NCBI RefSeq assembly: GCF_050875635.1
Contig: NZ_JBPAOH010000002.1
Span: 62,001-126,000, forward strand
Length of the DNA: 64,000 nt
Origin: Hassallia sp050875635
GTDB taxonomy: Bacteria > Cyanobacteriota > Cyanobacteriia > Cyanobacteriales > Nostocaceae
Reading direction: 5' to 3'
The translations under genes were made by a program, and so were the position numbers. Under the pieces are notes generated by a model that was given only the letters and a program-made list of their open reading frames with translations, made no database searches and had not been told where the DNA came from. How positions within the stretch are numbered: the stretch's first letter is position 1; each line of letters opens with the position of its first letter. This document shows positions 34,437-42,821 of this stretch, piece after piece.

Positions 34437-35729
34437 CTATTTCAACAATCTTCGCGTTTCATTTGCGGCGGCTTTCATGGCACTTTCTGGGGTCATGCTG
34501 TTTGTTAAAGCGGCACTTAAATAACGTTGCAAAATGTCTGAGGCTTGGGCATATTGGGCTATGGGTGGACGTAAAACCGCTTTCTCAACTATTTCTAAGA
34601 ATTTGGGGTAGTGGGGATATTTGGCGATAATTTCTGGGTCTGTAAATAATGTGCGTCGGCTGGGTACAAAACCGGCATTTAAAATAAATCGCCGCTGTGC
34701 TTCTTCGCTGGTAAAATATTTAATTGCTTTCCAAGCTTCTTCGGGATGTTTTGATGATTTGGCAATTCCCAAACCCCAACCCCCTAAACAACCTGCGCCA
34801 CTTTTCGGGTCAATACCAACCATTGATTTAATTCCAATTTTGCCTTTGATAGGCGAATCTTTGGCATTTGCAAGGGGCCAAACATAGGGCCAACTGCGTA
34901 AAAATGCTGCTTGACCACTTTGGAAAATTTGCCTTGTATCTTCTTCGATGTATGTTGTGACTCCAGGTGGAGAAATGCCTTTTTTAGTTGTTTCTTTGAG
35001 AAAGGCGATCGCTTTTAATGTTTCTGGTCGATCTAGCCCAACTTCTCGCGTATTCGGATTTACCCAAAATCCCCCAAAGCCTTCTAAAACTTCAACAAAC
35101 ATCGCCGCAGCACCTTCGTATTGGCGACCTTGCCAAAGATAACCCCAATTAATTTTTCCTTGCTTTTTCAAAGCTTGAGAAATTTTTAGTAAATCTGCAA
35201 TCGTTTCTGGCGGTTGGAATCCTTGTTGCTTGAGTAAGTCTTCCCGATAGTAGAGTACCCCAACATCGCTTCGCATGGGAATTCGATATAATTTCCCCTC
35301 GATTCGTCCTGCTTCTACATCTTTGGGCGAAAATGCGGCTAATTCTTGTGGTGTGATGCGATCGCTCAAGTCTCGCAACCATCCACCCGCTGCAAATTTC
35401 GGTGTCCAAATGACATCCATATTCACTATGTCATAAGGAGAATCACCCAAAATAAAAGCTGAAGTATAAAGGTCTTCAAGCAAATTTGTGGCATTGGGTC
35501 CTTCGAGAACGTTAATCCGAATTCCCGGATTTTTCGCTTCAAAGTCTTTAACTATACCCGTTTTCCAAGGTTGCGCGTCAGGCGCAGTCATCAACAAATT
35601 CAAAACTACTGGTTGCTGCGATAAAACTTGCTGAATCGATAAAATGATGCCCAATAATACAGCAAAAAATATCCCAATTGGCGATTTCAGCTTTTGTAGT
35701 ATTTTTTGCTGACATTTATGTATTTTCAT
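34437..35729 (-). CDS. Sugar ABC transporter substrate-binding protein (family 1)
   Basis: The preferred ATG at 35729 gives 430 residues; an ATG at 35756 would add nine. A basic n-region (KIHKCQQKILQKLKS) and a hydrophobic core (IGIFFAVLLGIILS) form a signal peptide or anchor. No lipobox Cys follows, so it is either periplasmic or membrane-anchored. NLLMTAPDAQPWKTGIVKDF, the DIVNMDVIWTPKFA segment and the EEAQRRFILNAGFVPSRR end are typical of cluster D binding proteins for di- or oligosaccharides. It leads the four-gene operon. The exact sugar (trehalose, glucosylglycerol, sucrose or maltose type) cannot be read. Confidence 0.9.
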   Translation of the reverse strand: MKIHKCQQKILQKLKSPIGIFFAVLLGIILSIQQVLSQQPVVLNLLMTAPDAQPWKTGIVKDFEAKNPGIRINVLEGPNATNLLEDLYTSAFILGDSPYDIVNMDVIWTPKFAAGGWLRDLSDRITPQELAAFSPKDVEAGRIEGKLYRIPMRSDVGVLYYREDLLKQQGFQPPETIADLLKISQALKKQGKINWGYLWQGRQYEGAAAMFVEVLEGFGGFWVNPNTREVGLDRPETLKAIAFLKETTKKGISPPGVTTYIEEDTRQIFQSGQAAFLRSWPYVWPLANAKDSPIKGKIGIKSMVGIDPKSGAGCLGGWGLGIAKSSKHPEEAWKAIKYFTSEEAQRRFILNAGFVPSRRTLFTDPEIIAKYPHYPKFLEIVEKAVLRPPIAQYAQASDILQRYLSAALTNSMTPESAMKAAANETRRLLK

Positions 35730-36288
35730 TTGCAAAATGTTGCTTAAATAATGCAAATCAATAATTTTATTGGAAAAAATTATTTGAAACTTTGCTTGTT
35801 AAATATATCTTTGTACATCATACCTGACGGATAAATATAATAAATCGTTTGTTACAAACTATTAAATATCATGAATAATTTTGAGAATAACTGATACCAA
35901 GTTCGTTTGATTAGTTATAATAACCCGGAACCCCACCCCCTTTCGGCTTACGCCAAAAGTCCCCTCCCCGCTTGCGGGGAGGGGATTTGAGGGCGGGGTG
36001 CTTATTGACCGTGGATAGTATAAATAATTATCCGAACATGATATGATACCTTTCTTAACAAACAAAAAATATAGCCTCTACATCAGGTGTGTAGAGGCAG
36101 ATAATCGTAATGAACTGAGCAATAAACATCTTCAAAAACCGATTTACTAAAGCTATAAAACTAGATATTTTTCACTTTATTTTTCCATTAAACATCTAAA
36201 AACCTGATTTGACAATCGAGAATGATTAATTTTGCTATCAACCGCATATTGACAAAAAAGACATTTAGGCAGATGCGATCGCTCTCAA
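35730..36288. other. Gap between the sugar operon and the Rrf2 gene, with a GC-rich hairpin
   Basis: This mostly A+T-rich stretch carries the sugar operon promoter on the minus strand. A perfect hairpin at 35961-35984 (11-bp stem CCCCTCCCCGC, loop TT) lies in a dispersed repeat of about 80 bp that also includes GGCTTACGCC. No gene is convincing. Confidence 0.6.
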
Positions 36289-36723
36289 CTATATGTAATA
36301 CATAAATTGTATCTGTCGCCGACTATCTCGCAGTTCGCAAAGGTCTTGGAGTGTATACTTTTGCCAAACTGAGTTAGCAGCCTGACGCGCTTCGTACCAG
36401 ACATCTTGAATTATTTTACTTTCTGTTGTTTTGGATGTTGTATCATCAGTCAAAATAGTTTCTACGCCTTCAATGCAGTTTAATACATCTAAAAGCGTAA
36501 TCTGTTGGGGGTCTCGTGCCAAGATATAACCGCCCTTCGATCCGCGTATGCTTTTAATTAAACCTCCACGTCTCAATGTGGCTAGCAGTTGTTCTAAATA
36601 ACGTTGGGGTATATTTTGTAGCATAGCTATGTGTTGGATTTGCAGAGATTCGTTACGGGGGTAACAATTTGCCAACTCTAACAAAGCTAGAAGTGCGTAT
36701 TCAGATTTGCTCGATAGTTCCAT
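36289..36723 (-). CDS. Rrf2-family transcriptional regulator
   Basis: The 144-residue protein matches Rrf2 from end to end: SSKSEYALLALLELA start, winged helix with IPQRYLEQLLATLRRGGLIKSIRGSKGGYIL (about 40-70), then ITLLDVLNCIEGVE. The loop that holds three Fe-S cysteines in IscR (near 92-106) has none here (TDDTTSKTTESK), so a CymR-like, cluster-free regulator is more likely. CymR regulates sulphur/cysteine genes with a partner enzyme. No target operon is adjacent, so its regulon is unknown. Confidence 0.9.
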   Translation of the reverse strand: MELSSKSEYALLALLELANCYPRNESLQIQHIAMLQNIPQRYLEQLLATLRRGGLIKSIRGSKGGYILARDPQQITLLDVLNCIEGVETILTDDTTSKTTESKIIQDVWYEARQAANSVWQKYTLQDLCELRDSRRQIQFMYYI

Positions 36724-37210
36724 AGGTGTAATGCTTTAAATTGACACCATCAGGATGAAAATGAGAGAGATTAAACTTGTAGTTGACACTATTTGTGCTA
36801 TAATCCCAACTTTAAATTTATCACATTAATCCTGACAGTTTATTAGTACATGCAGGTTGATTTAACTTTATAAATTCTTTTTGATAAAAGCAAATATATT
36901 TTTTTTTTAATTTGATAAATCAAAGTTATTAATTCAGACAAAACAGGTGTTTTCATTTCTACCCGACATTCTGTAAGGGTGCATTCCGGTAAATTAACTC
37001 AAATTTTGACAATTTTTAACTAAACCTTTACTGTTATTGACTTACTTTGTTCTTGTCATTTTAGATAAACTACCTAAATCCTGTCGTTTTTTAGATGTAT
37101 GCAATAATCAACGTTCTTTGTACCATCAGACTCAAAGCAATGGATTATTGCTAAACTAAGCATCTTTTTATCTAAAAAAAGAATAACGATACAGAATCTT
37201 AGGAGTACAA
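36724..37210. other. Gap upstream of the divergent Rrf2 and hydroxylase genes
   Basis: This 487-bp A+T-rich gap separates divergently read genes and should hold both promoters. TAGGAGT at 37200-37206 is a good ribosome site for the gene starting at 37211. I see no RNA gene or repeat family. Confidence 0.55.
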
Positions 37211-37720
37211 ATGCTTGAGGCGATCGCTGTTGCTTGGCTACTATTATTTTTTGGCGATTTTTTTTCTACCTTCTTATACCATATACCAGAGCATGTTTTT
37301 GGTAGGCTTCACTTGCAAACGCACCATTCTTGGAAGAAAAACTTTCGCCACTATGCAATTTTAACTTTCAATTTCCAGGTTCTTTTAGATGGTATTTTGG
37401 GTGCTTTGCCATATTTGCTGCTAGCAATATTTCTGTGGACTTTCTCTCCCGTTGGTGTTATTTGTGGGTTGCTTTTTGGTCAGTTTCATGTATGGTGGAG
37501 ACATATAAGTGTCTTGGGTTGGGAAACTCCTAAGTTTTTGAAGATGCTGTGTCAGGTTTTATATATCACTACTCCTGAGAGACATTGGCTACATCATCAA
37601 AAAACTAACGTCGGTTACGGTGATATTTTTACATTCTTTGAGCAATCGGCAAAAATTTGGATGCGATCGCTACGTCTCCTCAGACTAAATCTGCGTTCCT
37701 CGCTTACCCTGATACAGTAA
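37211..37720 (+). CDS. Membrane fatty acid hydroxylase/sterol desaturase-like protein
   Basis: The 169-residue protein has the histidine clusters of the membrane di-iron superfamily: HLQTHH (34-39), then a His further along NFRHY, HVWWRH (93-98) and HWLHH (about 124-128). Membrane helices lie at about 4-24, 52-78 and 78-92. The family includes sterol desaturases, fatty acid hydroxylases and carotenoid hydroxylases (CrtR/CrtZ-like). It is shorter than most members, so it may be a compact version. A near-perfect ribosome site (TAGGAG) precedes the ATG. The last ~15 residues look degenerate. Confidence 0.75.
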   Translation: MLEAIAVAWLLLFFGDFFSTFLYHIPEHVFGRLHLQTHHSWKKNFRHYAILTFNFQVLLDGILGALPYLLLAIFLWTFSPVGVICGLLFGQFHVWWRHISVLGWETPKFLKMLCQVLYITTPERHWLHHQKTNVGYGDIFTFFEQSAKIWMRSLRLLRLNLRSSLTLIQ

Positions 37721-37728
37721 CGAAAATA

Positions 37729-38418
37729 CTAAATTTTTGTTCCATTTGCATAAATAAAATAATTGTTCGTTACCTTGATATCAGCCTGAAATCCAACTTT
37801 TAGCAACTTGTTATAAAGTTCATCAGGCTGATAAAAAATCTTGACTATCTGAAATTCTTCACCATTATTTAACTTCCGGGTTTGATAAATGTTTTTGTCG
37901 GATTCAAAAATATGATTCTTGGCTGTGGATGTAGGCTCAAAGCGTGAGTCTACCAAAAAAACTTGTCCGCCAACGCGAACAGAGTTATAAACTTTCGTCA
38001 AAAACAAATCAAGTAATGCTGGTGGTACATGAGAAAGCCAAAAAGCAAAAAATACCAAATCATATTCAATATCCGGTTCCCATGTGAATAAATCAAGTTG
38101 ATGATATTTCACAGGAAATGAAAGTAACTTTTTGCGATTAATTTCAATTACTTCCTTTGAAGCATCTATCGCAGTAATTTTCTTGCCAATCTTTACAAGT
38201 TCTTGCGTCCAGATACCTGTTCCACAGGCTAATTCTAAGATGTTCTCTGCGGCTTGAAGTTGATGTAACGCGCTTTTGACAACAGCAACCTCGTCAAACC
38301 AGCGCTGGTTGAATTCTTCGCCGCGATCGTAGCGACCAAGCCGATAAAACCACTCATCATATTCGTTTGCTCTGGCACGATAATACGCGATTTGTTGTTG
38401 AATAATATTATCTGTCAT
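37729..38418 (-). CDS. Class I SAM-dependent methyltransferase
   Basis: The 229-residue protein has motif I ENILELACGTGIWTQEL (about 58-74), motif II KITAIDASKEVIEI, then YDLVFFAFWLSHVPP and VGGQVFLVDSR. The N-terminal IAYYRARANEYDEWFYRLGR is typical of a group of bacterial small-molecule methyltransferases. It is read convergently with the hydroxylase gene, with only 8 bp between the stops. The substrate is unknown. Confidence 0.85.
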   Translation of the reverse strand: MTDNIIQQQIAYYRARANEYDEWFYRLGRYDRGEEFNQRWFDEVAVVKSALHQLQAAENILELACGTGIWTQELVKIGKKITAIDASKEVIEINRKKLLSFPVKYHQLDLFTWEPDIEYDLVFFAFWLSHVPPALLDLFLTKVYNSVRVGGQVFLVDSRFEPTSTAKNHIFESDKNIYQTRKLNNGEEFQIVKIFYQPDELYNKLLKVGFQADIKVTNNYFIYANGTKI

Positions 38419-38499
38419 CGTCTTTGCCCTAGCTGCGCTTTAGCCTGGGGCTATACTAACAAAACCCCCTCCCCCCCTCTCCCCCTCCCCCCTCCCTCA

Positions 38500-38673
38500 T
38501 TACGTGGGGTCTAGAAACTCTAGCTGACAATCCATCTCTACACCGTTGGGAAGTTTTACCCGCACACTGCCAACTCTAGACGGGTACAAATCGACAATAA
38601 ACATTTCTCCTAATACTTTATGGCGTACTGGTTTCTTGGCTATGTAATATTTGGTGGCTGTTTCAATGGTCAT
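38500..38673 (-). CDS. 57-residue conserved-looking hypothetical protein
   Basis: ATG at 38673 follows AGAGG with an 8-base gap, a good ribosome site. The protein begins MTIETATKYYIAKKP, with a small beta-rich-looking core (EMFIVDLYPSRV, VRVKLPNGVEMDCQ) and ends at LEFLDPT. Alternating hydrophobic residues suggest a five-strand barrel or SH3-like fold. The strand opposite also has a frame, but its composition is poor and it has no ribosome site. I do not recognise a family. It lies 81 bp upstream of the methyltransferase start, on the same strand. Confidence 0.55.
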   Translation of the reverse strand: MTIETATKYYIAKKPVRHKVLGEMFIVDLYPSRVGSVRVKLPNGVEMDCQLEFLDPT

Positions 38674-38905
38674 GCAATCTACCTCTGCGGTTTCTTTGAA
38701 TCACGTTCCACTAGTACTTATAATTACTATCTTTGGTATCAATGGTTGCACTATATCGCTGATAAATTTTCTGGCTAGTAGTTTACACTCTAGATCTGAT
38801 TCTAGTAGTCTGGCAAGTCAACTTTGTGCTTGTTAATGGTAAGAAGAAAAAGCTCTTTTCTCAAGAACAGCTTCCCCAACTCCCCTGCTCAAGAACAGCC
38901 TGCCT

Positions 38906-39859
38906 TCACCCGTGATTTTTGGGTTGGTCGAGTACTAGGGTATCTCTCGGCATTTCGCCTAAAACCGTAAGATATAACCCGGCTAGTACCACCACAAAGC
39001 CAACCCAAGTCCAAAAACTCAGATATTCCCAAAAAATCACCCAAGCAAGGAATACACTGAAGACGGGTTCTAGGAGATGAACCAGAGAAACCGTTACAGA
39101 TGATAGAGAAGTGAGGCTGAATGTTAACAGTCCATGTCCGAAAAACTGACAAACCACCGCCAGGGATAGGATAGCGAACCAAGCTTGGGAAGACTGGGGA
39201 AAAACTGGTTCGTGGTTTAATAATAGGAGTGGTAAGCTAGCTAATGCACCTGTGCTACAGACCCACAGTTGGATTGTGGTAGGAGAAAATTGAGTGCGGA
39301 GATATTCCAAAATCAGCAGGTACGCAGCTAACAAAACAGCAGAGAGAATGGCAAAGCCATCGCCTTGCACCCGACTGGCGTCTATTTGCATCTCTCCCAA
39401 CTCCAAGATGAATACTCCAGCGATCGCTAAACTCAAACCCAACAAAAATCGGCGATCAAACTTTTGTCCCCACAGCCACCAAGCACCCAAACTAGTGAAA
39501 ATTGGTGCCAGATTATGCAGCGCCGTTGTAATGGCAACACTGGTTTGGTCTAAAGCCCAATACATAGTGGCTAAGGTCATCACCCAAAGTATTCCTGCCA
39601 AAGGCAGCAGCAGCAGAGTCATGGGATGATGGGGCGTATTTTCAACAGGCTCGGATTGCAGGCGTTGATAAACTGTTTTGCCCCCTGTCCATAGACTAAA
39701 GGCGATCGCTGCCACCAGCAAGCGACTAAAGGCAATTCCTTGAGGAGTTAGATCGGGACTACAAAGTTTGGCAAAGATAGAGCCAAAGGAAATCGCGAAC
39801 ACACCGATGAAACAGATTGTCAGGGCGATCGCTGACTTACTATAAGAATTAAATAACAT
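38906..39859 (-). CDS. EamA/DMT-family transporter (copy 1)
   Basis: The 317-residue protein has ten predicted membrane helices in two five-helix EamA halves. FSRLLVAAIAFSLW marks the first half and GHGLLTFSLTSLSSVTVSLV followed by LLEPVFSVFLAWVIFWE marks the second. The latter LEPV motif with E is a family landmark. DMT proteins export amino acids, nucleotides or other metabolites. Its upstream neighbour is a paralog of similar length on the same strand, 60 bp away. The substrate cannot be told. Confidence 0.9.
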   Translation of the reverse strand: MLFNSYSKSAIALTICFIGVFAISFGSIFAKLCSPDLTPQGIAFSRLLVAAIAFSLWTGGKTVYQRLQSEPVENTPHHPMTLLLLPLAGILWVMTLATMYWALDQTSVAITTALHNLAPIFTSLGAWWLWGQKFDRRFLLGLSLAIAGVFILELGEMQIDASRVQGDGFAILSAVLLAAYLLILEYLRTQFSPTTIQLWVCSTGALASLPLLLLNHEPVFPQSSQAWFAILSLAVVCQFFGHGLLTFSLTSLSSVTVSLVHLLEPVFSVFLAWVIFWEYLSFWTWVGFVVVLAGLYLTVLGEMPRDTLVLDQPKNHG

Positions 39860-39918
39860 TATTAAGATATTGTATACCCAGTTTAGTTGGAAAAGAAATT
39901 ATCATATAATCAATCTCT

Positions 39919-40875
39919 TTAATTTGTTGGTTTAATGGCAGATTGACTGGACTGGGCTAAATATATACCTAATAAAATGACCACAAAAGTTATTTCGTCA
40001 AAGGAACTGACCTTTTCATTGAAAATGAGCCAAGCAAAAAAAGAGGCAATAACTGGCTCTAGGAGCAGCGTCACGGCGACGACTCCTGAGGATAATTTAC
40101 TGAGGCTGTAAGCCACAAGTGCTTGACCAAACACCTGGCAGAAAAGGGCTTGGAAAATTATGAAAAACCACCCGATCCCAGTATAAGGAAACAACCTATT
40201 TTCTACTAGGGGTAGGACAGGTAACAGAAACGCGGTTGTGGCTCCGCAGCGCCACAGCATAATTGTGGCAGTGCTAAATCGGTTTCTTAAGCGTTCTACC
40301 AACATCATATACGTGGCGATGAAAATCGCAGTTAGTAAAGCGAGCGCATCACCAAGTATTTGGTCAGTGGCAAATTGCACCTTATTGATTTCCAAGGCGA
40401 TCGCTCCACATACCGCTATAAGCATACCAATAATGAATTTGTTATCGAACCGCCGACCGAATAAAAAATACCCCGCCAAGCCGACGAATAAGGAGTTCAT
40501 ATTAGACAGTAAAGCCACGTTAGCAACGCTGGTTTGAGTCACCGACCAAGCCCACAGGATTGAGTATGTAGCTCCCGCAGTTCCCATCAAGAACAATAGT
40601 GCCAGTTCTCGTCTGGTCAAAGGCTTGTGTTCTATCGGTTGCTCATCAGACTTTTGAGACTGAAAAGCTTCAAGTCCGCTGAAAAAACCGAAAACGATTG
40701 TGGCGATCCAAGCGCGATGAAATGCTACAGCATTTGCTCCAATTTCGCGTTCGCATAATTTGACCAAGACTGGTGCTAATGATATAGGAATCAGCGCGAC
40801 AAATAATGAGACAGTTCCGATCAAATCTGAGGTTTGGGAAAGTTGCAGTTGTGGTAATTCCTCTTTGGCTGTCAT
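39919..40875 (-). CDS. EamA/DMT-family transporter (copy 2)
   Basis: The ATG at 40875 gives 318 residues (MTAKEELPQLQL); a GTG at 40911 would add 12. It shares the plan of copy 1: FVALIPISLAPVLVKLCERE, a central ALALLTAIFIATYMMLVERL, and GQALVAYSLSKLSSGVVAVT plus LLEPVIASFFAWLIFNEKV. The two tandem genes probably arose by duplication and have since diverged. Both have ten helices with no large soluble loop. Confidence 0.9.
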   Translation of the reverse strand: MTAKEELPQLQLSQTSDLIGTVSLFVALIPISLAPVLVKLCEREIGANAVAFHRAWIATIVFGFFSGLEAFQSQKSDEQPIEHKPLTRRELALLFLMGTAGATYSILWAWSVTQTSVANVALLSNMNSLFVGLAGYFLFGRRFDNKFIIGMLIAVCGAIALEINKVQFATDQILGDALALLTAIFIATYMMLVERLRNRFSTATIMLWRCGATTAFLLPVLPLVENRLFPYTGIGWFFIIFQALFCQVFGQALVAYSLSKLSSGVVAVTLLLEPVIASFFAWLIFNEKVSSFDEITFVVILLGIYLAQSSQSAIKPTN

Positions 40876-41119
40876 GACTTTATGGCTAAATATATTATTC
40901 CGTTTATTCACAACTTTGCTGGTTGCAACTTGTACAAATTATAAAAATCTGCCAATGACCCAATTCTCCTTAAAATTAGTGTATGAAGATTTTAATGGTT
41001 TTATAAGTTTTTATTCATTTTTTCGTGCTCGTACTTATGCTCTCGTTGTACTTAGTCATCTAAAGTTTGAAGTATGAAGTTGTTGACACAGTTTCAGCTG
41101 TTCGTATTCGCTCTGGGGG

Positions 41120-42325
41120 TCAACGGGTGTAACCTAAAAGCGAAGCTACCCAGCCGATAAAAGCACCACCAAAAACTAGCCATGCAGCATTGATGCGGAA
41201 ACGAATCAGCAAAACGGCTGAGATAATAGCGATCGCCACAGCTAAAAAGTCCACATACGCAGCTTTTGGTATTAAAGTCGCTGCTGCTAATTCTAAAGTA
41301 ACAACAACCATCAACGCTACAGCACTGACATTCACCGCATCAAGAAAGGCACTTGTCCATTTTGAAGCGCGTAACCGAGGAACAAGCGGATTAAGAATAG
41401 CCGTGAAGAAAAACGACGGCAGGAAAATTCCCACCGTTCCCACTATAGCACCTTGAACACCTGCAATGACGTAACCGATAAAGGTAGCGGTAGAAAGAAC
41501 CGGTCCTGGGGTAAATTGACCGATCGCGATCGCATCGAGTAACTGTTGTTGCGTTAACCAGCCGTATTCCTGAACTAATCCACCTTCCAAAAACGCTACC
41601 AACACAAAACCACCACCAAACAACACACTACCGACTTTCAGGAAAAATAAACCCAGCTTCCACAAAGAGACATTTGTTATTGTATGTGCAGTAGTCGCCG
41701 CACTCACTGCTGTTGTCTTAAAAGCCGCACCTGTGGTTAAATTAGCGATGAGAAAGTTTGCTGTGCTTGGTGGGGTTTTGCCGCGATCGCCACTACGCAA
41801 CCAAATCATACCTAAGATGCCGCCAATTAAGAGGGCAATCACTTCCGAGAGTTTCAACAATAATAAGACTACTACACCCAAGGCGATCGCCAAATAGTAA
41901 CGACTTTTTACAGCTTTTTTTCCCAAACGCCAAAGCGCATCCAAAATCACTGCTAAAACAGCAGGCTTAATTCCATATAGTAAAGGAGCGACTTGGGGCA
42001 AATTGCCATAGTTAACATAAATCCAGGCAAATACACCTGTAATTAACACCGCAGGTAAAATAAAGCAAACACCCGCAACAATCAGCCCCAGCCATCCAGC
42101 GTAGACATATCCTACATGAATCGCCATTTCTGTAGAATTTGGACCCGGAATCAAATTAGTTGCTCCAAGTAAGTCAAGAAAATGCTCTCGTGTCATCCAC
42201 TGACGCCGCTTGACTACCTCCGATTCAATCATCGCGATATGAGCAACCGGACCCCCGAAACCGATGATACCCAACTTGAAAAACAGTGTGGCAACTTCGC
42301 TCAAACGACCGAGTGTTGAATTCAT
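41120..42325 (-). CDS. chrA: Chromate transporter-type membrane protein (ChrA, two CHR domains)
   Basis: The 401-residue protein holds two CHR halves. The first has FGGPVAHIAMIE near the start and NLIPGPNSTEMAIHVGY; the second has LFGGGFVLVAFLEGG and FTPGPVLSTATFIGY. These repeats and about ten helices are the hallmark of long-chain ChrA. The family exports chromate or related oxyanions, and many members have unproven roles. A sulphate link with the nearby Rrf2 regulator is possible but not shown. Preceding DNA is a palindromic repeat. Confidence 0.9.
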   Translation of the reverse strand: MNSTLGRLSEVATLFFKLGIIGFGGPVAHIAMIESEVVKRRQWMTREHFLDLLGATNLIPGPNSTEMAIHVGYVYAGWLGLIVAGVCFILPAVLITGVFAWIYVNYGNLPQVAPLLYGIKPAVLAVILDALWRLGKKAVKSRYYLAIALGVVVLLLLKLSEVIALLIGGILGMIWLRSGDRGKTPPSTANFLIANLTTGAAFKTTAVSAATTAHTITNVSLWKLGLFFLKVGSVLFGGGFVLVAFLEGGLVQEYGWLTQQQLLDAIAIGQFTPGPVLSTATFIGYVIAGVQGAIVGTVGIFLPSFFFTAILNPLVPRLRASKWTSAFLDAVNVSAVALMVVVTLELAAATLIPKAAYVDFLAVAIAIISAVLLIRFRINAAWLVFGGAFIGWVASLLGYTR

Positions 42326-42334
42326 GACCCCTAG

Positions 42335-42393
42335 TTCGTAGTGAGCGGTTTACCGCTCATAGCAAGGATTTTAAGCACTGAAGTGCTTACTAC
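42335..42393. repeat. Palindromic repeat, 'gagcggtttaccgctc' family (copy 2)
   Basis: TTCGTAGTGAGCGGTTTACC on the left, TTTTAAGCACTGAAGTGCTT on the right. It lies between the chromate-transporter gene and the small membrane protein gene. Confidence 0.7.
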
Positions 42394-42416
42394 ATTAATT
42401 ATTTATATTTTCATAA

Positions 42417-42668
42417 CTATGTATTGACTTTTTCCACAGAAGATGCATCTAACTGAGATTGTTCGGGTTGCGCTTCATTAATAGCATCGCTGAAGTAAGA
42501 GCCGACAATCTTATCGTAGTTAGAAGCAACAGCTAAAAAAGCCCCACCCAAAATATAAATTGGTAGCGGTAGAGAAAGTTCTTGCACCCAGTCAAACAAT
42601 TTTGCTAGGGCAAACAGCACGAAAAAGCAGGCAAGCCAAACTCTCATATTTTTATCCGAAGCCTTCAA
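42417..42668 (-). CDS. Small membrane protein of unknown function
   Basis: The 83-residue protein has two hydrophobic stretches (about 8-27 and 32-48) and an acidic, Gln-rich C-terminus. A second Met at residue 8 could be the true start. It is read in the same direction as chrA, 91 bp upstream of it. I do not recognise a family. The polar tail may project into the cytoplasm. Confidence 0.6.
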   Translation of the reverse strand: MKASDKNMRVWLACFFVLFALAKLFDWVQELSLPLPIYILGGAFLAVASNYDKIVGSYFSDAINEAQPEQSQLDASSVEKVNT

Positions 42669-42706
42669 ATAATTCTACTTATAGGATAGATGGATTGGAT
42701 CGTATT

Positions 42707-42735
42707 GTAGAGACGTTCCGATGGAACGTCTTTAC
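42707..42735. repeat. Short hairpin repeat (GTAGAGACGTTCC / GGAACGTCTTTAC)
   Basis: A 13-bp stem with a GAT loop and one mismatch. A related hairpin (GTAGAAACGCGA paired with TCGCGTCTCTAC) is at 56871-56900. It lies between two divergent genes. Confidence 0.65.
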
Positions 42736-42821
42736 GACAATTAGTTTACTGAATGCAAATCATCAACTCAAATTTGGGAACTATGTAATTAGCTAACTTT
42801 CCAACTGCTTACCAGCTAGTA

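Noticed and set aside
36289..36723. IscR-type Fe-S regulator
   Set aside because: The loop that should hold the three cluster cysteines has none, so only the general Rrf2 family is called.
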